Positions 25,430 through 35,507 are shown, numbered from the stretch's first letter. The stretch: DNA of 64,000 nucleotides from Nonomuraea rubra (GCF_014207985.1 NZ_JACHMI010000001.1:7423001-7487000); one strand, 5' to 3'. Numbers and translations are program-made. Notes: generated by a model from the letters alone, not told the origin.

Positions 25430-27131
25430 CATCGCCGCCCCAGCGACCCCGGGTGGCGGGCCGTGGGAGGGGGGTGCCGGGGGGCTCGTCGGGCTGGGGG
25501 TCAGTCAGGGGCGGGCGGCCGGGCCGGTGATCCGGCTGGCCGATCCGCCGGAGCTGCCCGCGCCCAGGACGGTCACCGACCCGGGCGCCGAGGCCGCCAC
25601 CGTGGCCAAGGCGCTGGAGGCGGTCGCGGCCGAGCTGAACCGGCGCGCCCTGGCCGCCGGCGGCGAGGCGGCCGAGATCCTGGAGGCGCTCGCCATGATC
25701 GCCGAGGACCCGGTGCTGCTGGAGGAGGCCGAACGGCTCACCGCCGGCGGCGCCGACGCCGCCCACGCCCTGGACGCCGCCTTCTCCGGCCACCGCGAGG
25801 CCCTGGCGCAGCTCGGCGGCTACCTGGCCGAGCGGGCCGCCGACCTCGACGACCTCAAGCACCGCGCGGTGGCCTCCGCGCTCGGCCTGCCGATGCCGGG
25901 CCTGCCCTCGCCCGGCCATCCGTACGTGCTGGTGGCCACGGACCTCTCCCCCGCCGACACCGCGGGCCTGGGCGGCGACGTGCTGGCGCTGGTCACCGAG
26001 CGCGGCGGGCCGACGAGCCACACCGCGATCCTGGCCCGGGCCAGGGGCCTGCCCGCCGTCGTGGCCTGCGCGGGCGTCACCGGCCTGGCCGACGGCACGG
26101 TGATCGGCGTGGACGGCGGCACCGGCGAGATCGCGATCGGCCTGTCCGAGCGGGAGACCGCCGAGGTCGCCCGGACCGAGGCCGCCCGCAGAGCCCGCCT
26201 CCGCACGAGCCGGGGCCCGGGCCGGACCGCGGACGGGCATGCGGTCAAGCTCCTGCTCAACATCGGCTCAGCCGAGGACCTGGCACCGCACGACCCGGAA
26301 CCGGCCTCCGGGGGCACCAGCGCCGAGCAGACGGGCGGGGCGGAAGCGGGCGTCGGGGGGACGGGTGCTGAAGGGGTGGGGCTCTTCAGGACGGAGTTCC
26401 TGTTCCTCGATCGCAGGCAGCCGCCGTCGTTCGAGGAGCAGGTGACCGCGTACGCGGAGGTGTTCGGACGGGCGGAGCACGTGATCGTGCGCACGCTCGA
26501 CGCCGGCACCGACAAGCCGCTGCCCTTCCTCGGCCTGCCGCAGGAGCAGAACCCGGCGCTGGGCGTGCGCGGCCTGCGCGTGGACCGGCTGCTGCCCGAG
26601 GTGCTGGACACCCAGCTCGACGCGATCGCCGAGGCGGCGCGCCGGGCGGGCGCCGAGCCGTGGGTGATGGCGCCCATGGTCACCACGGTCGGGGAGGCGA
26701 GCGACTTCGCCCGCCGGGCCCGGGCCAAGGGGATCGCGCACGTGGGCGTGATGGTCGAGGTGCCGGCGGCGGCGCTGCGTGCGGGCAGGCTGCTGCAGGA
26801 GGTCGACTTCCTCAGCATCGGCACCAACGACCTGGCCCAGTACACCTTCGCCGCCGACCGTCAGCATTCGGCGCTGGCCGACCTCCTGGACCCGCGCCAG
26901 CCGGCGCTGCTGGAGCTGATCGCGCTGTGCGCGGAGGCGGGCAGGCAGGCGGGCAAGCCGGTCGGGGTGTGCGGCGAGGCGGCGGGCGACCCGCTGCTCG
27001 CGCCGCTGCTGGTGGGCCTGGGGGTGACGAGCCTGTCCATGGCGGCGGTGTGCGTCCCGGCGGTGCGGGAGGCGCTGGCGGGCCTCACCCTGGACGAGTG
27101 CCGCGAACGGGCCCGCGCCGCACTCGAATGA
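25422..27131 (+). CDS. ptsI: PTS Enzyme I (PEP-protein phosphotransferase)
   Basis: 569 aa. The active-site His is in GGPTSHTAILARARGLP. The PEP-binding TIM barrel has GVGLFRTEFLFLDR, the LGVRGLRVDRLL block and the signature NDLAQYTFAADR, with a Cys in PVGVCGEAAGDP. It starts the PEP-to-sugar phosphate relay. The first ~20 residues and a ~25-residue loop between the two halves (about residues 288-314) are Gly/Glu/Ala-rich expansions not usual for the family. It ends the operon and converges on the Clp ATPase gene. Confidence 0.95.
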   Translation: MPDIAAPATPGGGPWEGGAGGLVGLGVSQGRAAGPVIRLADPPELPAPRTVTDPGAEAATVAKALEAVAAELNRRALAAGGEAAEILEALAMIAEDPVLLEEAERLTAGGADAAHALDAAFSGHREALAQLGGYLAERAADLDDLKHRAVASALGLPMPGLPSPGHPYVLVATDLSPADTAGLGGDVLALVTERGGPTSHTAILARARGLPAVVACAGVTGLADGTVIGVDGGTGEIAIGLSERETAEVARTEAARRARLRTSRGPGRTADGHAVKLLLNIGSAEDLAPHDPEPASGGTSAEQTGGAEAGVGGTGAEGVGLFRTEFLFLDRRQPPSFEEQVTAYAEVFGRAEHVIVRTLDAGTDKPLPFLGLPQEQNPALGVRGLRVDRLLPEVLDTQLDAIAEAARRAGAEPWVMAPMVTTVGEASDFARRARAKGIAHVGVMVEVPAAALRAGRLLQEVDFLSIGTNDLAQYTFAADRQHSALADLLDPRQPALLELIALCAEAGRQAGKPVGVCGEAAGDPLLAPLLVGLGVTSLSMAAVCVPAVREALAGLTLDECRERARAALE

Positions 27132-27161
27132 TCTTCGAGACACCCCCGTCCGACCGGGTGG

Positions 27162-29672
27162 TCAGGTGGCCGGCTCCGGGTTGTGGGCCTTGAGGCGGAG
27201 CCGGTCGCCTTCCACGTCCACCGTCACCTTGCCGTGCTCCCCCACCTCCCCGGTGAGCAACATCGTGGACAGCCGGTTGTCCAGCTCGCGCTGCACCGTC
27301 CGGCGCAGCGGCCGGGCGCCGAACTCGGGCTGGTAGCCGCGCCCCGCCAGCCAGTCCTTGGCCGCGTCCGTGACCTCCAGCGTCACGTCCTGGCCGCGCA
27401 GCCGCTGCCGGGTACGTTCCAGCAGCAGGTCCACGATCTGGCGGAGCTGCTCGCGCTCCAGCCGCTTGAAGACGATCGTCTCGTCGATGCGGTTGAGCAG
27501 CTCGGGCCGCAGCGAGCGGCGCAGCAGGTCCATGAGCTGCTCCTCGACGTCCCCGGTGGCCTCCAGGATGAGCTGGGCGCCGAGGTTGCTGGTCATGATG
27601 ACGATCGTGTTGGTGAAGTCGACCGTGCGCCCCTGGCCGTCGGTCAGGCGGCCGTCGTCGAGCATCTGCAGCAGGATGTTCATCACGTCGGGGTGGGCCT
27701 TCTCGATCTCGTCGAGCAGGATCACGCCGTGCGGGCGGCGGCGGACGGCCTCGGTGAGCTGCCCGGCCTCCTCGTACCCGACGTATCCGGGCGGCGCGCC
27801 GATCAGCCGCGAGACCGTGTGCCGCTCCTGGAACTCGCTCATGTCGATGCGCACCATGTGGTCCTCGCCGCCGAACAGCGCCGCCGCCAGCGCCCTGGCC
27901 AGCTCCGTCTTGCCGACGCCCGTGGGGCCGAGGAACAGGAAGCTGCCGATCGGGCGGTTCGGGTCCGACAGGCCGGCCCTGGCCCTGCGTACGGCCTCGG
28001 CGATGGCGACGACGGCCTCGTCCTGGCCGATGACGCGCTGGTGCAGGTGCTCCTCCAGCCGCATGAGGCGGTCGCGCTCCTGCTCGGTGAGCTGGGTGAC
28101 GGGGATGCCGGTGCGCCGGGAGACGACCTCGGCGATGTCCTCCACCATGACCTGCGGCACCGTATCGGTCCCGTGCCTGGCGCGCTCCAGCTCGGGGCGG
28201 AGCTTGTCGATCTGCGTGGTCAGCTCCTTGGCGCGGTCGAAGTCGTCGCCGGCGACGGCCTGGTCCTTGTCGCGTCGCAGCGCGTCGAGGCGTTCCGCCA
28301 GCTCCCGTACGTCGCTGCCGGGCGTGCGGGAGCGCAGCCGGACCCGGGCCGAGGACTGGTCGACGAGGTCGATGGCCTTGTCGGGCAGGAACCGGTCGGA
28401 GATGTAGCGGGCGGACAGGCCGGCCGCCGCCTCCAGCGCCTCGTCGGTGATGCGGACCTGGTGGTGCGCCTCGTACGCGTCGCGCAGCCCGGCCAGGATC
28501 TCGACCGTCTGCTCCACGGTCGGCTCGGGGACCAGGATCGGCTGGAAGCGGCGTTCGAGCGCGGCGTCCTTCTCGATGTTCTTGCGGTACTCGTCGATGG
28601 TGGTGGCGGCGATGACGTGCAGCTCGCCGCGGGCCAGGGCTGGCTTGAGGATGTTCGCGGCGTCCATGCCGCCCTCGGCGGAGCCGGCGCCGACCAGCGT
28701 GTGCACCTCGTCGATGAAGACGATGGTCTCGTCGGCGTGCGCCCGCACCTCGTCGATGACCTTCTTGACGCGCTCCTCGAACTCGCCCCGGTACTTCGAG
28801 CCGGCCACCATCCCGGTCAGGTCGAGCGCGACGACGCGGCGGTCCTTGAGCGTGTCGGGCACGCTGCCGTTGACGATGCGCTGGGCGATGCCCTCGACGA
28901 TCGCGGTCTTGCCGACGCCGGGCTCGCCGATCAGGCACGGGTTGTTCTTGGTGCGCCGCGACAGCACCTCGATGCACTGCTCGATCTCGTCCTCGCGGCC
29001 CACGACCGGGTCGATGCGGCCCTGCCTGGCCTCCTCGGTGAGGTCGCGGCCGTACTCGTCGAGCGAGGGGGTGTCGCCGGCGCGGCGGCCGTCGCCGCCC
29101 CCGGGCTGCCCCCCGTACTGCCGGGCCGGCCCGGACATCATGGCCTGCTGCAGCTCGTTCGCCGAGACGCCCTGCTCCTGGAGGAGGCGGGCGGCGGTGG
29201 AGTCGGGGTTGGCGGCCAGCGCGAGCAGCAGGTGCTCGGGCCCGATGTACGACGACTGCAGGGCGCGGGAGATGCGCTGGGCGTCGAGGATGGCCCGCTT
29301 GGTGGCCGGGGACAGCGTGGTGGGCGGCTCGGCGGGCTCGCCGGGGCCGGCCGCGGCGTCGATGCGGTCGCGCAGCCGCCCGACGTCCACCCCTGCCGTA
29401 CGCAGCAGCGCCTGCCCGGAGTCGGTGTCGACCAGCGCGTCGAGCAGGTCGAGCACGTCGAGGTCGGCCGCGCCCCGCTGGCCCGCGCCCTCCAGCGCCC
29501 TGCTGAGCACCTGCCTGGCCTCGGCGCTGAGCAGCCTGCCCACGTCCACCCGCTGGACGCTGGGCCGGGACGGCGGCCAGCCCTCCATGCCGCCGAACAC
29601 CCGGCCGGTGAGCTCCTCGAACCCGCGGAACGGGTCTCCACCAAAGAACGATCTGAACGGCATGTCCGACAT
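27162..29672 (-). CDS. Clp-family AAA+ ATPase (ClpC/ClpB-like)
   Basis: 836 aa. An N-terminal Clp_N repeat pair (residues ~45-180) is followed by AAA-1 (Walker [24 protein letters not shown]), a short coiled/UVR-like segment ([17 protein letters not shown]) and AAA-2 ([27 protein letters not shown]), then the C-terminal D2-small domain. The short middle region favours a ClpC-like unfoldase over ClpB. The first ~30 residues ([14 protein letters not shown]) are not typical. I cannot see a clear ClpP-binding tripeptide. GAGGGGG precedes the ATG. A second copy next to housekeeping clpC is common in this group. Confidence 0.92.
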   Translation of the reverse strand: MSDMPFRSFFGGDPFRGFEELTGRVFGGMEGWPPSRPSVQRVDVGRLLSAEARQVLSRALEGAGQRGAADLDVLDLLDALVDTDSGQALLRTAGVDVGRLRDRIDAAAGPGEPAEPPTTLSPATKRAILDAQRISRALQSSYIGPEHLLLALAANPDSTAARLLQEQGVSANELQQAMMSGPARQYGGQPGGGDGRRAGDTPSLDEYGRDLTEEARQGRIDPVVGREDEIEQCIEVLSRRTKNNPCLIGEPGVGKTAIVEGIAQRIVNGSVPDTLKDRRVVALDLTGMVAGSKYRGEFEERVKKVIDEVRAHADETIVFIDEVHTLVGAGSAEGGMDAANILKPALARGELHVIAATTIDEYRKNIEKDAALERRFQPILVPEPTVEQTVEILAGLRDAYEAHHQVRITDEALEAAAGLSARYISDRFLPDKAIDLVDQSSARVRLRSRTPGSDVRELAERLDALRRDKDQAVAGDDFDRAKELTTQIDKLRPELERARHGTDTVPQVMVEDIAEVVSRRTGIPVTQLTEQERDRLMRLEEHLHQRVIGQDEAVVAIAEAVRRARAGLSDPNRPIGSFLFLGPTGVGKTELARALAAALFGGEDHMVRIDMSEFQERHTVSRLIGAPPGYVGYEEAGQLTEAVRRRPHGVILLDEIEKAHPDVMNILLQMLDDGRLTDGQGRTVDFTNTIVIMTSNLGAQLILEATGDVEEQLMDLLRRSLRPELLNRIDETIVFKRLEREQLRQIVDLLLERTRQRLRGQDVTLEVTDAAKDWLAGRGYQPEFGARPLRRTVQRELDNRLSTMLLTGEVGEHGKVTVDVEGDRLRLKAHNPEPAT

Positions 29673-29698
29673 CGCAGGTCCCCCTCGTGCTCAGGGGA

Positions 29699-29725
29699 CA
29701 TCTAGCCGCGCCCGCCGCCCGTCAA
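29699..29725 (-). promoter_or_regulatory. Possible promoter of the Clp gene
   Basis: On the minus strand TTGACG (29725-29720), a 15-bp spacer and TAGATG (29704-29699) lie 27 bp before the start. The spacer is short. A small repeat (CCCCT...AGGGG, 29680-29697) overlaps the ribosome site. No HAIR or CIRCE element is seen. Confidence 0.3.
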
Positions 29726-29760
29726 TGCCAGCGATCGGCAAAGCATTCAGCCCGGGGAGG

Positions 29761-30405
29761 TCACTCGTTCGACGCGACGAGGTCGATGATCGGCGTGTCG
29801 CCGGAGACGAGCTCCAGCGTCCGCCCGGCCGTGGCGGGGTTGTCCAGCAGCGCCACGATGACGGCGGCCACGTCGTCGCGCGGCACCGCGCCCGGCGGCA
29901 CCTCGGGGGCCAGCCGCACCAGCCCCGTGCCGGGCTCGTCGGTCAGGCGGCCCGGCCGCAGGATGGTCCAGGCGAGGTCGCGGGCGCGCAGGTCCTCCTC
30001 GGCCTCGGTCTTGGCCTTGATGTAGGCGGCCCACACCTCGTCGCGGCCGGGCGCGAGCGGCTTGCCCGCCCCGATCGAGGAGATCTGGATGAAGCGCCGC
30101 ACGCCCGCCCGCTCGGCCGCCTCGGCGAGCAGCACGGACGCGCCGCGGTCCACGGTGTCCTTGCGCGGCGCGCCGCTGCCGGGGCCCGCGCCGGCCGCGA
30201 ACACGACGGCGTCGGCGCCCTCGACGATCCGCGTGACCTCCTCGGCGCTCGCCCGCTCCAGGTCGCACACCACCGCCTCGGCGCCGGTCGCCTCGACGTC
30301 GGCGACGTGCGCCGGATTGCGTACCAGGCCCACCGCTCCCGGCCCGAGCCGGGCGGCCAGCCGCAGCGCGATCTTCCCGTGTCCCCCCGCGATGATGATC
30401 CGCAT
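29761..30405 (-). CDS. NAD(P)-binding protein, atypical SDR (NmrA/YwnB-like)
   Basis: 214 aa from the ATG at 30405. The dinucleotide motif is [19 protein letters not shown]; later ISSIGAG and the [14 protein letters not shown] stretch replace the classical YxxxK. Such proteins act as NAD(P)H-dependent reductases or redox sensors. The gene is divergent from the HAD phosphatase with only 23 bp between the starts, so they must share promoter space. Confidence 0.87.
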   Translation of the reverse strand: MRIIIAGGHGKIALRLAARLGPGAVGLVRNPAHVADVEATGAEAVVCDLERASAEEVTRIVEGADAVVFAAGAGPGSGAPRKDTVDRGASVLLAEAAERAGVRRFIQISSIGAGKPLAPGRDEVWAAYIKAKTEAEEDLRARDLAWTILRPGRLTDEPGTGLVRLAPEVPPGAVPRDDVAAVIVALLDNPATAGRTLELVSGDTPIIDLVASNE

Positions 30406-30428
30406 GCCGCCCATGGTGTCATGGACGC

Positions 30429-31121
30429 ATGTACGACTTCCCGGAGGCACCCACGCCCGCGTTCCTGTTCGACCTGGACGGCACCCTGATCGACAGCGTC
30501 TACCAGCACGTGGTGGCCTGGCGGCAGGCGCTGTCCGGGATGGGCATCGACCTGTCGGTGTGGCGCATCCACCGGCGCATCGGCATGAGCGGCGGGCTGT
30601 TCGTCAGCGCGCTGCTGCGCGAGACGGGCCTCAAGCTGACCAGGGAGCAGATCGACGAGCTGCAGACCCACCACGCCGACGCGTACGAGCAGCAGGTCCA
30701 CTCGGTCAAGCCGCTGCCCGGCGCGAGCGAGCTGCTGGCCGAGCTGAGCGCGCGCGGCGTGCCGTGGGCGATCTGCACCAGCGGGTACGCCCGCACGGCC
30801 CGCCTCGCGCTGGGCATGCTGGGGCTGCCGGAGGACACGCCGATGGTCACGCGCGACCTGGTGCGGCGGGCCAAGCCGGACCCCGACCTGTTCCTCGCCG
30901 GTGCGGCGCTGGCCGGGGTGGATCCGGCGCATGCCATGGTGGTGGGCGACAGCGTCTGGGACCTGCTCGCCGCCCGCCGGGCCGGCGCGCTGGGCATCGG
31001 GCTGCTGTCGGGCGGTTACGGCAGGGACGAGCTGGAACGCGCGGGCGCGTTCATGGTGTACGCCGACCCGGCGGACATGCTGAACAGGCTGGACGAGCTC
31101 GGGGTCCGCGGAAGTGATTGA
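30429..31121 (+). CDS. HAD-superfamily phosphatase
   Basis: 230 aa. Motif I is [15 protein letters not shown] with nucleophile and acid Asp, motif II the Thr/Ser in AICTSGY, motif III the Lys in RAKPDPDLF and motif [19 protein letters not shown]. It belongs to the beta-phosphoglucomutase/phosphoglycolate phosphatase group and hydrolyses a small phosphate ester. It precedes gnd by 62 bp, so a role in sugar-phosphate housekeeping is possible but unproven. Confidence 0.9.
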   Translation: MYDFPEAPTPAFLFDLDGTLIDSVYQHVVAWRQALSGMGIDLSVWRIHRRIGMSGGLFVSALLRETGLKLTREQIDELQTHHADAYEQQVHSVKPLPGASELLAELSARGVPWAICTSGYARTARLALGMLGLPEDTPMVTRDLVRRAKPDPDLFLAGAALAGVDPAHAMVVGDSVWDLLAARRAGALGIGLLSGGYGRDELERAGAFMVYADPADMLNRLDELGVRGSD

Positions 31122-31183
31122 CATGGGAATATCCCTGCGAACCCGCGAGCTGGATCATGCGTATTCCCCGAAGAGGAGCTGAG

Positions 31184-32608
31184 ATGGACTTGGCAGACAT
31201 CGGCGTCACCGGTCTGGCGACCATGGGGCGCAACCTGGCCAGGAACCTGGCCAGGCACGGGTACGCGGTGGCCGTGCACAACCGGTCGCACAGCCGTACC
31301 GAGCAGTTGGTGAAGGAGTTCGGCGGGGAGGGCACGTTCATCCCGTCGGAGGACCTCGCCGCCTTCGTGGCCTCGCTGAAGCGTCCGCGGCGCGCGATCA
31401 TCATGGTGAAGGCGGGCGCCGGCACCGACGCGGTGATCGACCAGCTCGCCGACCTGATGGAGCCGGGCGACATGATCGTCGACGGCGGCAACGCGCACTT
31501 CGAGGACACGCGGCGGCGCGAGGCCGCGCTGCGCGAGCGCGGCCTGCACTTCGTCGGCACCGGCATCTCCGGCGGTGAGGAGGGCGCGCTGAACGGCCCG
31601 AGCATCATGCCGGGCGGCTCGAAGGAGTCGTGGGAGGCGCTGGGCCCGATCCTCCAGGACATCTCGGCCAAGGTGGACGGGGTGCCGTGTTCGGTGCACG
31701 TGGGCCCCGACGGCGCCGGGCACTTCGTGAAGATGGTGCACAACGGCATCGAGTATTCGGACATGCAGCTCATCGCCGAGTCGTACGACCTGCTGCGGCA
31801 GGCTCTCGGCGCGACGCCGGCGGAGCTGGCCGAGGTGTTCAGGGAGTGGAACCGGGGCGAGCTCGACTCCTACCTGATCGAGATCACCGCCGAGGTGCTC
31901 GACCAGGTGGACGCCGAGACGGGCAAGGCGTTCGTGGACGTCGTGGTGGACCAGGCCGAGCAGAAGGGCACCGGCCGGTGGACCGTGCAGAGCGCGCTCG
32001 ACCTGGGCGTGCCGGTGACGGGCATCGCGGAGGCCACGTTCGCGCGGGCGCTGTCGGGCCACCCGGAGCAGCGGGCCGCGGCCCGGCCGCTGGCCGGGCC
32101 GGCGCTGTCGGGCGTCGGCGGGCGCGAGCTGATCGAGGACGTGCGGCAGGCCCTGTACGCCTCCAAGATCGTGGCCTACGCCCAGGGCTTCGACCAGATG
32201 GCGGCGGCCTCGAAGGAGTACGGCTGGGATCTCGACCTGGGCGCCATGGCCACGATCTGGCGGGGCGGGTGCATCATCCGGGCCAAGTTCCTGGACCGGA
32301 TCCGGGAGGCGTACGACGCGAACCCGAACCTGCCGACGCTGCTGGCCGACCCGACGTTCGCGGGCGCGCTGGAGGCGGCGCAGGAGTCGTGGCGGCGCGT
32401 GGTCACCACGGCGGTGCGGATCGGCGTGCCGACGCCCGGCTTCTCCTCGGCCCTGGCCTACTATGACGGGCTGCGCCGCGACCGCCTTCCGGCGGCGCTG
32501 GTGCAGGGACTGCGCGACTTCTTCGGCGCGCACACCTACCGCCGGGTGGACAAGGAGGGCACCTTCCACACCGACTGGTCCGGCGACCGTGCGGAGCGGC
32601 CGGCGTAG
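31184..32608 (+). CDS. gnd: 6-phosphogluconate dehydrogenase (decarboxylating)
   Basis: 474 aa, the full-length NADP type. Visible are the dinucleotide motif GVTGLATMGRNLARNLA, GTGISGGEEGA, KMVHNGIEY and the long C-terminal helical domain with the GFSSALAYYD loop. It converts 6-phosphogluconate to ribulose-5-phosphate and CO2 in the oxidative pentose-phosphate pathway. The ATG at 31184 follows GAGGAG; an upstream in-frame ATG at 31118 overlaps the HAD gene and adds atypical residues. Between the two genes is a TTGACA box followed by a short GGGAATATCCC palindrome. Confidence 0.96.
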   Translation: MDLADIGVTGLATMGRNLARNLARHGYAVAVHNRSHSRTEQLVKEFGGEGTFIPSEDLAAFVASLKRPRRAIIMVKAGAGTDAVIDQLADLMEPGDMIVDGGNAHFEDTRRREAALRERGLHFVGTGISGGEEGALNGPSIMPGGSKESWEALGPILQDISAKVDGVPCSVHVGPDGAGHFVKMVHNGIEYSDMQLIAESYDLLRQALGATPAELAEVFREWNRGELDSYLIEITAEVLDQVDAETGKAFVDVVVDQAEQKGTGRWTVQSALDLGVPVTGIAEATFARALSGHPEQRAAARPLAGPALSGVGGRELIEDVRQALYASKIVAYAQGFDQMAAASKEYGWDLDLGAMATIWRGGCIIRAKFLDRIREAYDANPNLPTLLADPTFAGALEAAQESWRRVVTTAVRIGVPTPGFSSALAYYDGLRRDRLPAALVQGLRDFFGAHTYRRVDKEGTFHTDWSGDRAERPA

Positions 32609-32623
32609 CCCCCCTTCATCCGC

Positions 32624-33391
32624 TCAGCGCCCGCCGCCTATCACGGGGTTGGCGAGCGCCGTCACCACGCAGAAGCCGATGGGCCCGGCGGGGTCGTGCA
32701 TGGTCACCTGACCTGTGGCGACGCCGCCGGCGCTGACGTGCCCGGTCGACTCGACCCCGACCAGGTCGCCCTCGGGCAGCCTGGCCAGCGTCAGCGTGTA
32801 GTCGGCGTTGATGAACCGCAGCCCGTCGCGCTGGGCGTTGGCGAGCGGGCTGGCGAAGTCGGCGGCCAGCGCGACGCGTACGAACGGGGTCAGCGGCTCG
32901 TCGTCGACCAGCAGGTGCTTCTCGCGCATCCAGGCCCGCCCGGGCTCGCCGAAGGGCGTCACCCACCACAGGTCGAACGGCGGCCGCCAGCCGTCGCCCT
33001 CGGTGGGCGGCGCGGCGGGCGGCGGCTCGTCCCAGGCGGGGGTGACCAGCGCCCGCTCGCCGGCGGGCTGCTCGCTCTCGCGCAGCAGCACGGCGCTCGC
33101 CCTGGCGATCACGCCCTGCTCGGTGGAGATCACGGCGTCGGCCACCCGGATCCTGCGCCCGTCCCTGACCAGCGTGGTCTCCACGGTGACGGGCAACATC
33201 GGGCTGTTGCGGAACAGGTCGACGGTCAGCCGCGCGAAGCGCAGGCCGGGCTCGGCGTGGCGCTCCTCCAGCGCCTGGGCGGCCAGCCCGCCGAGCAGGC
33301 GGCCGTGGAGCATGTCGGGGGACCAGGGGCCACGGGCGTGGGGCGCGGGGACGAGCTCGTCCCGCTTGCGCGTGAAGAACGCTGACGTCAC
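32624..33391 (-). CDS. Acyl-CoA thioesterase-like protein (double hotdog)
   Basis: 255 aa. The N-terminal half (LHGRLLGGLAAQALEE ... TVDLFRNSPMLPVTVET) and C-terminal half (ADYTLTLARLPEGDLVGVESTGHVS) match the two hotdog repeats of TesB/4HBT_3-type thioesterase family proteins. It should cleave or bind an acyl-CoA; the substrate is unknown. The GTG start at 33391 has no ribosome site; a TAGAAT box overlaps the stop of the upstream WYL regulator, 8 nt before the GTG. The two genes probably form one unit (11-bp gap). Confidence 0.82.
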   Translation of the reverse strand: MTSAFFTRKRDELVPAPHARGPWSPDMLHGRLLGGLAAQALEERHAEPGLRFARLTVDLFRNSPMLPVTVETTLVRDGRRIRVADAVISTEQGVIARASAVLLRESEQPAGERALVTPAWDEPPPAAPPTEGDGWRPPFDLWWVTPFGEPGRAWMREKHLLVDDEPLTPFVRVALAADFASPLANAQRDGLRFINADYTLTLARLPEGDLVGVESTGHVSAGGVATGQVTMHDPAGPIGFCVVTALANPVIGGGR

Positions 33392-33402
33392 AGAACGATA
33401 TT

Positions 33403-34341
33403 CTAGACAGAGATCAGGCGGCTGCCGAGCGCGCGCAGCCGTTCCTTGAGCTCGACCGGCTCCAGCACCTCGAAGTCCACGTCGAGGAAGGCCACGACCA
33501 CGGCCATGAGGTGCGGGTCGTCGCCGCGCAGCGTGAGCACGCACCGCTCGCCGTCCAGCGGCTCGACGGCGCCGGAGACGCCGCCCGCCACCCGCTCGGC
33601 CGGGGCGTGCAGCAGGAAGCGGGCCTCGAACGGCCACATGTCGTGGGCCAGGCGGTGCTGCACCCAGGCGGCCACGTCGGGCGCGGGCGGCTCGCGCGGG
33701 GCGAAGCGGGGGCCGTTGGGGGTGCGCAGGCTCATCCGGTCGGCGCGGAAGGTGCGCCAGTCGCGGCGGTCGGCGTCCCAGGCGACGAGGTACCAGCGGC
33801 TGCCCTTCGTGACGAGGCTGTGGGGGTCGGCCCTGCGGCAGGCGGTCTCTCCCCCGTGCCCGGTGTAGTCGAAGCGGAGCTGCTCACGGTCGCGGCAGGC
33901 GGCGGCGATGCGGGTGAGCACGTCGGCGTCCACGGTGGGGCCGTCGCGGTTGATCCGCACGGTGTGGGTCTGCAGGGTGTTCACCCGGTGGCGCAGGCGG
34001 GCCGGCAGGACCTGCTCCAGCTTGGCCAGCGCGCGCAGCGAGGTCTCCTCGATGCCGGTGACGGTCCCGTTCGCGGCCGTACGCAGCCCGACCGCCACCG
34101 CCACGGCCTCCTCGTCGTCGAGCAGCAGCGGCGGCAGCTCGGCGCCGGCGCCCAGCCGGTAACCGCCCGCCACGCCGGGTGCCGAGTGCACCGGGTAGCC
34201 GAGGCTGCGCAGCCGCTCGACGTCGCGGCGCACGGTCCTCGGGGCGACGCCGAGCCGCTCCGCCAGGTCGGCGCTGGACCAGTCGCGCCGGGTCTGCAGG
34301 AGGGACAGCAGGCGCAGGAGTCTCGCGGAGGTGTCCAGCAT
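33403..34341 (-). CDS. WYL-domain (YafY/DeoR-like) transcriptional regulator
   Basis: 312 aa. The N-terminal helix-turn-helix is DLAERLGVAPRTVRRDVERLRSLGYPV; the middle WYL domain contains RWYLVAWDADRRDWRTFRADRM; a WCX-type C-terminus follows. WYL domains sense small ligands or nucleic acid. The ATG at 34341 is chosen since CACAAT lies 7 nt upstream; a second in-frame ATG is 9 nt earlier. Two CACAATGG repeats precede it and could be its operator, shared with the divergent epoxide hydrolase. Confidence 0.9.
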   Translation of the reverse strand: MLDTSARLLRLLSLLQTRRDWSSADLAERLGVAPRTVRRDVERLRSLGYPVHSAPGVAGGYRLGAGAELPPLLLDDEEAVAVAVGLRTAANGTVTGIEETSLRALAKLEQVLPARLRHRVNTLQTHTVRINRDGPTVDADVLTRIAAACRDREQLRFDYTGHGGETACRRADPHSLVTKGSRWYLVAWDADRRDWRTFRADRMSLRTPNGPRFAPREPPAPDVAAWVQHRLAHDMWPFEARFLLHAPAERVAGGVSGAVEPLDGERCVLTLRGDDPHLMAVVVAFLDVDFEVLEPVELKERLRALGSRLISV

Positions 34342-34342
34342 G

Positions 34343-34368
34343 CCGCCCATTGTGCCGCCATTGTGGCC
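34343..34368. promoter_or_regulatory. Direct repeats between WYL regulator and epoxide hydrolase
   Basis: On the minus strand CACAATGG occurs twice, 14 bp apart (GGCCACAATGGCGG and GGCACAATGGGC). The first CACAAT upstream of the ATG doubles as a leaderless -10 box. A likely operator for the WYL protein. Confidence 0.4.
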
Positions 34369-34390
34369 CGTAACTGGCCGCGATGGCGCC

Positions 34391-34396
34391 TAACGT
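34391..34396 (+). promoter_or_regulatory. -10 box of the epoxide hydrolase gene
   Basis: TAACGT sits 7 nt before the ATG at 34404, supporting that start over the ATG at 34383 and leaderless transcription. Confidence 0.45.
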
Positions 34397-34403
34397 GCCC
34401 GGC

Positions 34404-35507
34404 ATGGACCCATTCGTGATCGACATCTCCCAGGACCGGCTCGACGATCTGCGCGAGCGCCTGGACAGGACCCTCTGGCCGGACGCCGTCGACGGCGCCG
34501 GCTGGTCGTACGGGGTGCCGCCGGAGGCGGTGCGGGAGCTGGCCGCGTACTGGCGGGACGGCTACTCCTGGCGGGCGCACGAGGCGCGGCTGAACGAGCT
34601 GCCGCAGTACACGACCGAGATCGACGGGCAGCGGGTGCACTTCGCGCACGTCCGCTCGGCCCGGCCCGGCGCGCTGCCGCTGCTGATGACGCACGGCTGG
34701 CCCAGCTCGTTCGCGGACTTCGCGCGCGTGGCCGGGCCGCTCAGCCGGGACTTCCACCTGGTCATCCCGTCCATCCCGAACTTCGCGTTCTCCGGCCCCG
34801 CCCGCTCGGCGGGCTGGGGCGTGCGGCGGGTGGCCGCCGCGTGGGTCACGCTGATGGACCGGCTGGGGTACGGCCGGTTCGGCGTGCAGGGCGGCGACTT
34901 CGGCTCGCTGATCTCGGCGGCGACCGGCCGCGCCGCGCCCGGCCGGGTGGTGGGGGTGCACCTGAACGCCTCGGTGACCGCGTTCCCCACCGACGACCTG
35001 TCGGGGCTGACGGAGGAGGAACGGGCGCGGGCCGCCGGCGTCGAAGAGTGGCAGGAGATCTCCGGATACGCCGTGATCCAGGGGACGCGGCCGCAGACCC
35101 TCGCCTACGGCCTGACCGACTCCCCCGCCGGGCTGCTCGCCTGGAACCTGGACGCCTTCTCCTCCTGGGGCCAGGACGCCTTCTCCTCCTGGGGCCAGGA
35201 CGCCGGCGGGCTCCAGGCCGACGACATCCTGACCAACGTGGCCATCTACTGGTTCACCGGCACCGCGGGCACGTCGGGCCGCCTGTACAAGGAGAGCGGC
35301 CCCGACTGGGCGCCGCCCGCCGAGCCGGACAGCACGCCCACCGGGATCGCGGTCTTCCCCGGCGACACCACCGTGCGCCGCTACGCTGAGCAGGTGCACA
35401 ACGTGGTGCACTGGTCGGAGTTCTCCCGTGGCGGGCACTACGCCGCGCTCCAGGCGCCCGACCTGCTCGCCGAGGACGTGCGGGCGTTCTTCGCCGGGCT
35501 GGCCTGA
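34404..35507 (+). CDS. Epoxide hydrolase, alpha/beta-hydrolase fold
   Basis: 367 aa. The N-terminal EHN domain starts PFVIDISQDRLDDLRERL. The hydrolase core has the oxyanion motif THGWPSS, the nucleophile Asp in VQGGDFGSL and the catalytic His in FSRGGHYAAL. It opens epoxides to diols and belongs to the microsomal-type bacterial group. Family N-termini and a -10 box favour the ATG at 34404. An exact 24-bp tandem duplication (35151-35198) gives a repeated DAFSSWGQ, and the 3' end is repeated beyond the stop codon. Confidence 0.92.
   Translation: MDPFVIDISQDRLDDLRERLDRTLWPDAVDGAGWSYGVPPEAVRELAAYWRDGYSWRAHEARLNELPQYTTEIDGQRVHFAHVRSARPGALPLLMTHGWPSSFADFARVAGPLSRDFHLVIPSIPNFAFSGPARSAGWGVRRVAAAWVTLMDRLGYGRFGVQGGDFGSLISAATGRAAPGRVVGVHLNASVTAFPTDDLSGLTEEERARAAGVEEWQEISGYAVIQGTRPQTLAYGLTDSPAGLLAWNLDAFSSWGQDAFSSWGQDAGGLQADDILTNVAIYWFTGTAGTSGRLYKESGPDWAPPAEPDSTPTGIAVFPGDTTVRRYAEQVHNVVHWSEFSRGGHYAALQAPDLLAEDVRAFFAGLA
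35151..35198 (+). repeat. Exact 24-bp tandem duplication inside the epoxide hydrolase
   Basis: Two perfect copies of a 24-bp unit (35151-35174, 35175-35198), each coding DAFSSWGQ, followed by a partial third GACGCC. Its perfection suggests it arose recently. Confidence 0.95.

Noticed and set aside
29680..29725. Heat-shock operator (HAIR or CIRCE) upstream of the Clp gene
   Set aside because: Neither consensus is present; only a 5-bp inverted repeat over the ribosome site was found.
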